From contig JALOLA010000019.1 in assembly GCA_025456205.1 (NCBI GenBank), forward strand, positions 1 to 33,493: a stretch of 33,493 nt of DNA. Direction: 5' to 3'. The notes under the pieces are model-generated. The model did no database searches. It saw only the letters and a list, made by a program, of their open reading frames with translations, and was not told the origin of the DNA. Both the position numbers and the translations under genes were made by a program. Source of the stretch: Acidobacteriota bacterium (GTDB lineage Bacteria; Acidobacteriota; Aminicenantia; UBA2199). Positions 25,390-32,616 of the stretch are shown one piece after another. Every line of letters begins with the position of its first letter. Within the stretch, counting starts at the first letter, position 1.

Positions 25390-27548
25390 CGCTCCAGGCC
25401 CAGCTCGCGCAGCACGGCGGCGGCCTGGTCGACCTGATCGGCGACGAAGCGCACATAACGCATGTCGACGTGGATGGAGCGGTTGACGGCGGGATGATAG
25501 AGGAAGTCGCTGCCCAGCGACTCGTAGTTGCCGTCAAAGAGCACGCCCACGAGCTCGCCGTCGGCGTTGAGCACCGGGCTGCCCGAGTTGCCCCCCGTCG
25601 AGTCGTTGCTGGTAAGGAAGTTGACGGGGACGTCGCCCAGCCCCGGGTCGGCGTGAAGGCGGCGGCCGTCGCCGCCGGCGGCGGCGATGTACGCGGGATT
25701 GAGGTTGAAGGGGGCTTCGCCGCTGTGCTTGGCCAGCACGCCGGCCAGGGTGGTGAAGGGGGCGTAGCGCACGGCGTCGCGCGGGGCGTAGCCCTCGACG
25801 CGGCCGTAGCTGAAGCGCAGCGTACGGTTGGCGTCCGGGTACGGCAGCGCCTGCGGCCGCGCCTGCCTCATGGCTTCGACGTAGAGCGGCTTCAGCGCCA
25901 GCCAGCCCCCGGCGATGGCGCTGCGGCGGCGGTCGAGGGCGGCGAAGTCGGGCTGGATCCTGGCGGCCAGGGCCAGGAAGGGATCGCCGCTTGCGGCCAT
26001 GGCCTTGGCGTCGGCTGCGAACATCTCCTCCTTGAACTTGAGCACGCCCAAGCGCGTGCCCTGGTAGAGGGCGGCGATGAAGGCGGCGATCTTTTCGCCG
26101 CGGTCGCGGCCCGGCGCGCGCTCGACCTCATTCCGTAGCCTGGCGAAGATCCCCGGGTTGTCGGCCGCCAGCAGCTGCTCGAGGAAGAAGGCGAAGACGG
26201 CCTTGTCAGAAGCCAGGTCGAGGTTCCTCTGGCTGATGGGCAGCCGCGCCATGCGGTTGGCCATATCGCGGTCCAGGAAGCCCGGCTCGCGCTCCAGGTC
26301 CTTCTTGGTTTTCTCCTGTCCCCACTTGTTCAGGGTCAGGGCCCAGTCGAGCAGCCGGCAGCCGCGGGTCAGCCAGCCGCTGATCGTTCCCAGGCCAGCG
26401 ACCTCGCGCTCTTCGGCGGCCAGGCGCCCGATATCCGCCAGCAGGCGGCCGTACTTTTTCTTCCTCCCGGGGGCGGCGTCGATCCAGGCGGCGAGCTCGC
26501 TCTCGATCCGCAGCCGCTGCTCGAGCACGGCTTCGCGCTCCAGGCCGGCCAGCAGGCCGCGGTTGTTCTTGATGGAGTTGTACAGCCCCTTGAGCACGCC
26601 GGCGTTCTTGATCCTCACCCCGTCGTCGGCTTGCGACGCCTTTTCCAGCAGCCCGATGTAGCGCTCCAGCAGGGCGATGCGCTGCGGGTAGACGGCCTGG
26701 ACCTCGTTGGCCACTTCGGCGGCGGTGTGCCAGCGCTTGGTGGTGCCGGGATAGCCCAGGATCAGGGTGAAATCGCCCTCGCGCAGCGGCGTCCTGGCGA
26801 TGGGGAAAAAATGCAGCGGCCGGAAGGGGACGTTGTCCCGGGAGTAATCCGCGGGGCGGCCGTCCTTGCCGACGTAGGCGCGCAGGAAGGAGAAATCGCC
26901 GGTGTGGCGCGGCCACATCCAGTTGTCGACCTCGCCGCCGTACTCGCCCACGGAGCGCGCCGGCACGTAGACCACGCGCATGTCGCGGACCTTGAAATAC
27001 GTCGCCAGGTAAAACTCCAGGCCGCCGTAGAAGGCCGCCACGGCGCATTCGTTGCCCGGGGTCCTTTCACCTGCGGCGACCAGCTGCTTGGAGATCTTTT
27101 CCACCAGGAACCGGCGCTTTTCTGCGGCCAGCCCCGGGCGCAGGGCGCTGCGGAAGCGCTGGGTGACGTTCTCGAAGCCGGTCATGACCCGCACGCTGTA
27201 GCCGGGGGCGGGAACCTCCTGCTCGCGGCCGGCGGCCAGGAAGCCGTCGCGGATGTAATTGCGCTCGGGCGAGGAGAGGCTCTGCACGGCGCCGAAGGCC
27301 ACATGGTGGTTGGTGATGATCAGGCCGTCGGCCGAGACGAACGAGCCGGTGGCGCCCAGGTTGACCACGGCCATGGCCAGGCATTTTTGTCCCGGCCGCC
27401 ACAGGTCGGCGGGGTCGAAGCGGCAGCCCAGGGCTTTCATGTCGGCGGCGATGGCCGGCGTCATGCCGTTCATGGGGAACATGCCCTCGGCGGCGGGCAG
27501 GGCCAGGGCGGCGAGCAGGACAGGCAAGCAGAATATTTTGGTGCGCAT
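25386..27548 (-). CDS. S46-family dipeptidyl-peptidase (DPP7-like)
   Basis: A 720-aa secreted or periplasmic serine exopeptidase that releases dipeptides from peptide N-termini. It has a signal peptide (residues 1-20) followed by GMFPMNGM. The catalytic triad candidates are His81/82 in LIITNHHVAFG, Asp218 in RHTGDFSF (Asp208 in VDNW is the alternative) and Ser655 in TGGNSGSPV. The position 18 residues after the Ser is Gly673 (LFDGNYES). In the characterised family, Gly there goes with DPP7-type hydrophobic P1 preference and Arg with acidic-specific DPP11. Length matches the family exactly. SD AAGGAG precedes the ATG, with a promoter upstream. It probably works with the nearby M14 peptidase in peptide feeding. 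Confidence 0.93.
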   Translation of the reverse strand: MRTKIFCLPVLLAALALPAAEGMFPMNGMTPAIAADMKALGCRFDPADLWRPGQKCLAMAVVNLGATGSFVSADGLIITNHHVAFGAVQSLSSPERNYIRDGFLAAGREQEVPAPGYSVRVMTGFENVTQRFRSALRPGLAAEKRRFLVEKISKQLVAAGERTPGNECAVAAFYGGLEFYLATYFKVRDMRVVYVPARSVGEYGGEVDNWMWPRHTGDFSFLRAYVGKDGRPADYSRDNVPFRPLHFFPIARTPLREGDFTLILGYPGTTKRWHTAAEVANEVQAVYPQRIALLERYIGLLEKASQADDGVRIKNAGVLKGLYNSIKNNRGLLAGLEREAVLEQRLRIESELAAWIDAAPGRKKKYGRLLADIGRLAAEEREVAGLGTISGWLTRGCRLLDWALTLNKWGQEKTKKDLEREPGFLDRDMANRMARLPISQRNLDLASDKAVFAFFLEQLLAADNPGIFARLRNEVERAPGRDRGEKIAAFIAALYQGTRLGVLKFKEEMFAADAKAMAASGDPFLALAARIQPDFAALDRRRSAIAGGWLALKPLYVEAMRQARPQALPYPDANRTLRFSYGRVEGYAPRDAVRYAPFTTLAGVLAKHSGEAPFNLNPAYIAAAGGDGRRLHADPGLGDVPVNFLTSNDSTGGNSGSPVLNADGELVGVLFDGNYESLGSDFLYHPAVNRSIHVDMRYVRFVADQVDQAAAVLRELGLER

Positions 27549-27582
27549 GGCGGCTCCTTGAGTGATGTCCGGAAGACATTGA

Positions 27583-27611
27583 ATTATAACCTGTCCGGGC
27601 GATGATTACAA
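27583..27611 (-). promoter_or_regulatory. Promoter of the S46 peptidase gene
   Basis: Minus strand: TTGTAA (27606-27611), 17-bp spacer, TATAAT (27583-27588). A leader of about 28 nt contains AAGGAG before the ATG. Confidence 0.7.
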
Positions 27612-27730
27612 TGCGCCCAAGGGGGGGCGGGCCGCGGAATTGCATTCTTTTCCCCCCTGTGCTAAGGAAAGAGCGCGGCTGCTGGCCCCTCTTGGGAAGA
27701 ACGCGATCGGCCGCCCTCCTGGAGCGAACA

Positions 27731-28648
27731 ATGAACAAGTTGAAAGTCGGTATCATGGCCCTGATGATCTTTCCGGCCGCGGTCCTTGCGGCCGATGACG
27801 CGGTCATCGCGGAGATCAGGCGCTCCTACGCGGAGACGGCGGCGGCCATCGCCCTGGCGCGCAAGGGCGAAGGGGGAGGCCTGTACTGCAACGAAGTGCT
27901 CAGCAACAGCCATGGCGGCTCCTGGCGGGCGGTCGGCAGTTATTCCCGCAAGGCCGGGTTGTGGTTCAGCGAGCAACCCGAATTCGCGGCCGCGGCCGGC
28001 CGCGAGGCGAAATCGACGCTGGTCAAGGTGGAGGTGCGGGAAACGGCGGCGGCCGTCACCCGGTACCGCGAGTTCTTTTTCATGAACGGGGGCCTGGCGT
28101 TCTATTTCCGCGCCGCGGGGCCGGGCGACGGCGCCAGTGGCGAGGAGAGGATCTATTTCAGGGACGGCAAGCCCCTGCTGCGCCTGCTTGGCAAGGAAGC
28201 GTCCCCGGAAGCGCAGGATGCGGTGGCGATCCTGCGCGAAGCCGCCTATTGGCAGCGGTTGTTCCTGCTGAGTTTTGACGATGCCTTGCCGGCGCCGGCT
28301 GCGGCCCACTCCGTCGATTCCTGGCTGGCCGCCTGCCAGGAAAAGGACCCCTCTGCCCAGGGCATGAACCAGTGCCTCGGGCAGGCCTATGAGAAGTGGG
28401 ACGCGGAGCTGAACCGGGCGTACCGCGAGCTGGGCGGCAGGCTGGACGAAGGCCTGCGGCCCGCCTTGCGCGAGGCGCAGCGCGCCTGGGTCGCCTTCCG
28501 CGACGGGGAACTGGCCTGGCTGGCGAAGTTCTATGGCGGGCTCGACGGCAGCATGTACCGCAACATGCTCGCCGCCGACCGGGTCGAGCTGGTGCGCAGG
28601 CGTGTACTGGAACTGATCTCCTTCCTCGACGTACTGGAGCAGGAATAG
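27731..28648 (+). CDS. Exported protein with C-terminal LprI-like (DUF1311) domain
   Basis: A 305-aa protein with a clear signal peptide (NKLKVGIMALMIFPAAVLA, cleaved before ADDA). The middle region (about 20-190) is beta-rich (LWFSEQPEFAAAAG, YREFFFMNGGLAFYF, ERIYFRDGKPLLRLLGK) and I do not recognise it. The last ~100 residues match the lysozyme-inhibitor LprI N-terminal/DUF1311 pattern: CQEKDPSAQGMNQCLGQAYE, WDAELNRAYREL, LREAQRAWVAFRDGEL. The ATG at 27731 was chosen over an upstream in-frame start because it begins the signal peptide and has GGAG 8 nt before it. A periplasmic location is likely. It is convergent with the alkD-like gene. Confidence 0.8.
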   Translation: MNKLKVGIMALMIFPAAVLAADDAVIAEIRRSYAETAAAIALARKGEGGGLYCNEVLSNSHGGSWRAVGSYSRKAGLWFSEQPEFAAAAGREAKSTLVKVEVRETAAAVTRYREFFFMNGGLAFYFRAAGPGDGASGEERIYFRDGKPLLRLLGKEASPEAQDAVAILREAAYWQRLFLLSFDDALPAPAAAHSVDSWLAACQEKDPSAQGMNQCLGQAYEKWDAELNRAYRELGGRLDEGLRPALREAQRAWVAFRDGELAWLAKFYGGLDGSMYRNMLAADRVELVRRRVLELISFLDVLEQE

Positions 28649-28654
28649 CCCGGG

Positions 28655-28669
28655 CGGCGGCAGCCGCCG
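28655..28669. terminator. Hairpin between convergent genes
   Basis: CGGCGG-CAG-CCGCCG sits in the 27-nt gap between the convergent stops of the LprI-domain and AlkD-like genes. There is only a short T-run (CTTTC) on the plus strand. A bidirectional terminator is likely but unproven. Confidence 0.4.
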
Positions 28670-28675
28670 GCGCTT

Positions 28676-29428
28676 TCAGTCGGCTTTTTCCCGGGTCAGG
28701 GCGAGCAGGCGCTTTCTTTTTCCCTCCGGAAAACGCTCGATGGCATAGCGCAGGGTGGTGCGCGGAATGGTGGGGCCATGCTGCAAAAGGAATTTTTCCA
28801 GGCGCTCCATGTCGCGCTTCCCGGCCTCGCGCAGCAGCCAGCCGGCGGCTTTTTGCACCAGGTCGTCCTTGGAGTCGAAATGCCTCGCGGCCATGGCGTA
28901 GGCCGGTCCCAGGCATTCCTGGAGCTTGACCAGCTTGAGGAACGCGACGATGGAGGCCCGCCGCACCCAGCGGTTGCGGTCCCGGGCCCATCCTTCGATC
29001 GCGGTCAGCAGCTCCGGGAACCGCGTCAGGAGCGTCGCCAGCGCCTGCGGGCAGAAAACGTCCACTGAGGCCCAGTTGTCCAGGCGGTCCCTGGCCAGCC
29101 AGCCGCGTATCGTGGCGAAGAGCCTCCGGGGAAAATCCTTGTGGAAGCGCAGCAGGACCAGGGTGCCCACGCTCTTGGCCTCGAGCTCGGGGCGCTGCAG
29201 CAGCCGGTCGCAAAGGGAGATGGCGTCCGCGACCGTCCAGCTTCCGCGCACCGTCCCATAAAGTTCCCGGGCCAGCTCCCGCACCTGCGGCGAGCCGACG
29301 CCGAAGGAGCGTACTGTTTCCTTGAAATATCTCTGTACCTGGCGGGCTCTTTCGCTGTCGGCCATGGCGGCGAGCCGCTGCAGTGCCAACGCGGCGACAT
29401 GGGCCGGGGAGAGCGGGCTTCGTTTCAT
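28676..29428 (-). CDS. DNA alkylation repair protein, AlkD-like (HEAT repeats)
   Basis: A 250-aa, all-helical HEAT-like repeat protein of the AlkD/AlkC-type DNA glycosylase family, which removes alkylated purines. Family features are RYFKETVRSFGVGSPQVREL, the DNA-binding stretch DNWASVDVFCPQAL, RDRNRWVRRASIVAF and QKAAGWLLREAGKRD followed by PRTTLRYAIERFP. These correspond to the conserved Trp/Asp/Arg surface of AlkD. SD GAGGAGGAG precedes the ATG. It is monocistronic. Confidence 0.9.
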   Translation of the reverse strand: MKRSPLSPAHVAALALQRLAAMADSERARQVQRYFKETVRSFGVGSPQVRELARELYGTVRGSWTVADAISLCDRLLQRPELEAKSVGTLVLLRFHKDFPRRLFATIRGWLARDRLDNWASVDVFCPQALATLLTRFPELLTAIEGWARDRNRWVRRASIVAFLKLVKLQECLGPAYAMAARHFDSKDDLVQKAAGWLLREAGKRDMERLEKFLLQHGPTIPRTTLRYAIERFPEGKRKRLLALTREKAD

Positions 29429-29446
29429 GACTCCTCCTCAGCGGGG

Positions 29447-29475
29447 ATTGTACTTGCAGCGGGATTTTTTGGCAA
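29447..29475 (-). promoter_or_regulatory. Promoter of the alkD-like gene
   Basis: Minus strand: TTGCCA (29470-29475), 17-bp spacer, TACAAT (29447-29452). Confidence 0.6.
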
Positions 29476-29488
29476 ACCCCGCCTTAAC

Positions 29489-29517
29489 TTGCAAAAAGGA
29501 TCTGTTTATGTTACTTA
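29489..29517 (+). promoter_or_regulatory. Possible promoter of the small lipoprotein gene
   Basis: TTGCAA (29489-29494), 17-bp spacer ending in TGT, then TACTTA (29512-29517). The -10 is weak apart from the TG extension. Confidence 0.35.
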
Positions 29518-29540
29518 ATAAGCGAAACGGGAGGTTCGCA

Positions 29541-29960
29541 ATGAAAAAAATTCTGTTACTGCTTTCTGTCATAGTGATTTTCTCGGCCTGCATCTGCAAG
29601 CCGGTTCTGGGCGGGCTGCCCGAAGGCCGCCAGGCCAAGGTCGACATACAGAACAAGGATTTCAAGGGCGAGCTGCTGTCGGTGACGTCCGACCTGATCA
29701 TCATCCGCTTCTACGACGAAAAAAAGAAACAGGACGTCATCATGGGCTTCCCCGTGCCGGAAACGGACGTGTGCAAGGTGCAGAAAGGCTGCGGCCCGAT
29801 CGGCAATCTTTTCGCCAAGAACCGCAAATTCACGTTCAGGAAGAACACCCAGGCCAAGATCCAGGAGAACGTCGCCGATCTCTCCCATGATGCCCTGTAC
29901 GGCTCCAAGATCCCCGATTCCATCAAGGACCAGATCACGCTGTTCGGCCAGGACAAATAG
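29541..29960 (+). CDS. Small exported protein, probable lipoprotein
   Basis: A 139-aa protein. It begins with MKK, a hydrophobic core and FSAC (candidate lipidated Cys17); cleavage later near PVLGG is also possible. The mature part starts with a beta-rich, SH3- or Lsm-like stretch (KVDIQNKDFKGELLSVTSDL, then IIIRFYDEKKKQDVIMGF), with two further Cys (DVCKVQKGCG) and a basic C-terminal region. I do not recognise the family. The ATG at 29541 has GGGAGG 6 nt upstream; longer in-frame starts upstream lie in AT-rich leader and lack a site. Confidence 0.75.
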   Translation: MKKILLLLSVIVIFSACICKPVLGGLPEGRQAKVDIQNKDFKGELLSVTSDLIIIRFYDEKKKQDVIMGFPVPETDVCKVQKGCGPIGNLFAKNRKFTFRKNTQAKIQENVADLSHDALYGSKIPDSIKDQITLFGQDK

Positions 29961-29993
29961 CGCTCCGCTGAACGCTCGCGTCGCGATCCGCCA

Positions 29994-30617
29994 GTGAGGG
30001 GTTACCTTTATCTCGGGTTGAATTTTTCCCTGGTCCTGTTCTCCCTCTGGCTCCATGACAAGGCGCGCGTCGGCATGGCTGGCCTGTGCGGCGATCGCGA
30101 GGCCGCTGCCCGGCAGCGTTCCGCCGACAACCCTTTCGCCCGCGTCGACTGGATCGGCAGCGTGCTGCTGCCCGCTTTTCTGCTCTGGCGCCACCTCCCG
30201 GTGCTGGGCTGGGTCAAGCCCCTGGAACTGGACGTCGAGAAGCTGCGCCGCCCCTGCCGTGACGGCCTGCTGATCGCTGCCGCCGGCCCCCTTGCCAACC
30301 TCCTGCTGGCCCTGGCGGGCATCCTGCTCCTCCGGGGCTTGAACGCCGCCGGCTGGATGACGTCGCCCTTCCTGCTCCAGGTGCTGCCGGGCTTCTGCCT
30401 GGCCAACGCCTGCCTGGGGATTTTCAACCTGCTGCCCATCCCGCCGCTGGCCGGGGCCGCGGCGGCCGAGCTTTTCCTGGATGGCGATGCCCTCTCGGCA
30501 TTCGAGGATATCAAGCCCTACGGGTTCATCCTGATCCTGGCCGGGGTTTATTTCAATTTCTTCGATTTCATCACCCAGCCGGTCGCCCGGCTGGTCAATT
30601 CATTGCTGGGTTTTTAA
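29994..30617 (+). CDS. M50-like (site-2-protease fold) membrane protein lacking metal ligands
   Basis: A 207-aa membrane protein with about five helices. It follows the M50B short rhomboid-like site-2-protease pattern: helix 1, then the active-site helix (LWLHDKARVGMAGLCGDREA), NPFARVDWIGSVLLPAFL, GWVKPLELDVEKLRRPCRD, LLIAAAGPLANLLLAL and FNLLPIPPLAG. In active members HExxH and the Asp of P-x-D-G bind zinc. Here HExxH reads HDKAR and PPLDG reads PPLAG, so it cannot bind zinc normally. The start is uncertain: GTG at 29994 is used because the first helix needs it and no ATG precedes it; no clear ribosome site was seen. Confidence 0.75.
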   Translation: MRGYLYLGLNFSLVLFSLWLHDKARVGMAGLCGDREAAARQRSADNPFARVDWIGSVLLPAFLLWRHLPVLGWVKPLELDVEKLRRPCRDGLLIAAAGPLANLLLALAGILLLRGLNAAGWMTSPFLLQVLPGFCLANACLGIFNLLPIPPLAGAAAAELFLDGDALSAFEDIKPYGFILILAGVYFNFFDFITQPVARLVNSLLGF

Positions 30618-30622
30618 TAATT

Positions 30623-30657
30623 GGTGTACGGTTGACGGTATACGGTAAACGGTAAGA
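30623..30657 (+). repeat. 7-bp degenerate tandem repeat (GTNNACG), island D
   Basis: Units from 30624: GTGTACG-GTTGACG-GTATACG-GTAAACG-GTAAGAG. It lies in the 151-nt gap between the convergent M50-like and ABC exporter genes. Confidence 0.88.
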
Positions 30658-30732
30658 GACAAGCAGGACCTTGAATACTGAACCTGCTGTAGATTTATGC
30701 TTATTTCAGGCAGTCGATCGGATTCTTTTCTT

Positions 30733-30762
30733 CACTAACACTAACACTATCACTTACACTCG
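30733..30762 (+). repeat. 6-bp degenerate tandem repeat (CACTAA), island D
   Basis: CACTAA-CACTAA-CACTAT-CACTTA-CACTCG, ending 7 nt from the stop codon of the ABC exporter gene. Confidence 0.82.
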
Positions 30763-30768
30763 TCTTAC

Positions 30769-32517
30769 TCAGTTATGGACGTTCTGGCTCCTCAGCAACT
30801 CCTGGTAATACGGGCAGGCTTCTTTGAGCAGATCGTGGCTGCCCACGCCGACCAATCCTTTGTCGTTGAAGCAGAGGATGCGGTCACTCTGGCGGATGGT
30901 GCTCAGGCGATGGGCGATGACAAAAAGCGTTTTGCCGCGCAGCCGCTTGGGCAACTGGGAGAAGATCGAAGCTTCGGTTTGCGAATCGAGCGCCGAGGTC
31001 GGCTCGTCCAGGATCACGATGTCGGGGTCCTTGACAAGGGCGCGGGCGATGGCCAGGCGCTGCTTCTGTCCCTCGGAGAAATTGACGCCGCGTTCGCCCA
31101 CCTGGGTTTGATAACCGTTGGGCAGGGAAGAGATAAAGGCGTGGATGCCGGCGGCGCGGGCCGCTTTTTCCACTTCGTCATCAGTAGCCTCGGGATCGCC
31201 GTAGCGCAGGTTGTCGGCGATGGTGCCGCTGAGCAGCGTCGGCGACTGCGGCACGTAGCCGATGTGCCGGCGCAGCGAGTGCAGCTCGTACTCGCTGACC
31301 AGGGTGGTCTTGCCCACGCCGCTGGGGCCGACAATGGCCATGTGCTCGCCGGCGCCGACAACGAAGGAGATGTCTTCCAGGACAGTCTCGCGGCGATTGT
31401 AGGAGAACGAGACGTTCCTGAATTCCACATCGCCGCGCAGGTGATCCGCTTTCAGGCCCACGCCGGCGTGCTCCTCCGGCACGACATCGAACAGAGCCGA
31501 AACCCGCTCCAGAGAAGCCACGGCGTGCTGCCACTGGAAGTTGGCCGTGGCCAGGAACTGGGCCGGGCCGTAAACAAAACCGACATAGGATTGGAAGGCC
31601 AGCAGCGAGCCCACACTCCATTCGCCGCGGATGATCAGCCAGGCGCCGCCGGCCAGGACGATCAGGTGGGCCAGGTCGGGGGCGGCGTTGATGGCCAGGC
31701 TGGCCAAAGAGCCCAGGGTGGTCTGCTCCATGTTCACCTGCAGAGAGGCGCGCAGCTTTCCCGCCAGGGTGTTCAGCGTGCGCTTCTCGGTGGCATAGGC
31801 CTTGATCAGCGAGGTCTGCGCCAGCGATTCCTGCACCGACTGGTAGACCTCGGCCTGGCGCTCCATGCCGTGGTGGCTGAGCACGCGCAGTTTGTTGCCG
31901 AAAAAGCGCACCGCCAGGAACATCACTGGCAATACCACAAGAACTGCCAGGGCCAGGCGCCAGTTGAGATAAAGCAAAAAAACAATGCCGCCGGCAAAGC
32001 GCAGAACCGAAGTGATCATATGAACGATCGAAGAGGAGAAGAACCAGCGCAGGCCCCCCACGTCGCCGAGCAGGCGCGACATCAGGTAGCCGGTCTCCTT
32101 GTCGTCGAAAAAGGCCTTGGGCAAGTGCAGGGTGCGGTCGAGCAGGGTCTGCTGGATGTCCAGCATCACCTCCTGCTCGAAGCGGGTGAAATAGAACTGC
32201 TGCAGGAGGCCGAACACGACTCCGGCGATCTTGATGCCGGCCAGAAGCAGGATCGCCCCCAGCAGCAGCGAGAGCTGCCTGCCCAGAATGACCTTGTCGA
32301 TCAGGTAGCGGGTGATCAGCGGCCCGGGAAAGGCCAGCAGCGAGGTCAGCAGGATGAGCGTTGCCCCCAGGGCGCCTTTCTTCCAGTGGCGCTTGATGAA
32401 CGGGGCGAGGTTCTTCAGGTTGGCGCGCAAGCGGTCTTTTTTCGGCACCGCGGAAAGCTTGTCGGCAGGCTGCTGCCGGGCCAGGGAGTCCTTCAAGTAT
32501 GAGAACCAGGATTTCAT
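30769..32517 (-). CDS. ABC exporter (fused TMD-NBD) with an internal NBD deletion
   Basis: A 582-aa half-transporter. The N-terminal ~340 residues hold six membrane helices of a type IV exporter, with FFDDKETGYLMSRLLGDV as a coupling region. The NBD has Walker A GPSGVGKTT (397-405), Q-loop IGYVPQSPTLLSGTIADN, signature FSEGQKQRLAIARAL, Walker B IVILDEPTSALD and switch IAHRL. Directly after GKTTLVS comes EYELHSLRRHIGY; the usual ~20-25 residues (helix end plus the RFYxPxxGxIxxDG strand) are absent. Either the gene suffered an in-frame deletion or the assembly did. It is divergent from the PqqD/radical SAM genes, so export of a modified peptide is a reasonable guess. ATG 32517 is preferred to TTG 32526. 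Confidence 0.88.
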   Translation of the reverse strand: MKSWFSYLKDSLARQQPADKLSAVPKKDRLRANLKNLAPFIKRHWKKGALGATLILLTSLLAFPGPLITRYLIDKVILGRQLSLLLGAILLLAGIKIAGVVFGLLQQFYFTRFEQEVMLDIQQTLLDRTLHLPKAFFDDKETGYLMSRLLGDVGGLRWFFSSSIVHMITSVLRFAGGIVFLLYLNWRLALAVLVVLPVMFLAVRFFGNKLRVLSHHGMERQAEVYQSVQESLAQTSLIKAYATEKRTLNTLAGKLRASLQVNMEQTTLGSLASLAINAAPDLAHLIVLAGGAWLIIRGEWSVGSLLAFQSYVGFVYGPAQFLATANFQWQHAVASLERVSALFDVVPEEHAGVGLKADHLRGDVEFRNVSFSYNRRETVLEDISFVVGAGEHMAIVGPSGVGKTTLVSEYELHSLRRHIGYVPQSPTLLSGTIADNLRYGDPEATDDEVEKAARAAGIHAFISSLPNGYQTQVGERGVNFSEGQKQRLAIARALVKDPDIVILDEPTSALDSQTEASIFSQLPKRLRGKTLFVIAHRLSTIRQSDRILCFNDKGLVGVGSHDLLKEACPYYQELLRSQNVHN

Positions 32518-32525
32518 CAAATGCA

Positions 32526-32554
32526 ATTATAAACCAATTTCTCAACTGAAGGAA
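32526..32554 (-). promoter_or_regulatory. Promoter of the ABC exporter, near-leaderless
   Basis: Minus strand TATAAT (32526-32531) lies 8 nt before the ATG, so +1 would be about 2 nt upstream of the start codon. The -35 position reads TTCCTT at 17 bp (weak). Confidence 0.5.
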
Positions 32555-32604
32555 ATTAACTTCTTGGAGGAGTTATTTCAAAACTTGGAGTAAGAATTTT
32601 ATGG

Positions 32605-32610
32605 TATGAT
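32605..32610 (+). promoter_or_regulatory. Extended -10 of the PqqD-like gene, leaderless
   Basis: TGG-TATGAT (32605-32610) followed by exactly 6 nt and the ATG at 32617. There is no clear -35. No ribosome site can exist on a transcript starting at the predicted +1. Confidence 0.55.
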
Positions 32611-32616
32611 GTAAAA

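Noticed and set aside
27639-27670. Promoter of the LprI-domain gene (TTGCAT, 17 bp, TAAGGA)
   Set aside because: The -10 matches the consensus poorly and lies some 65 nt from the start; left out of the feature list.
32558-32575. Shine-Dalgarno-like GGAGGAG before the PqqD-like gene
   Set aside because: It lies about 45 nt from the ATG and upstream of the predicted -10, so it cannot serve this start.
32312-32593. Short plus-strand frame ending QNLE as a precursor peptide for the radical SAM system
   Set aside because: Most of it is antisense to the start of the ABC exporter gene, and there is no start codon with a ribosome site near the last part. The tail is not positioned after a promoter on its strand.
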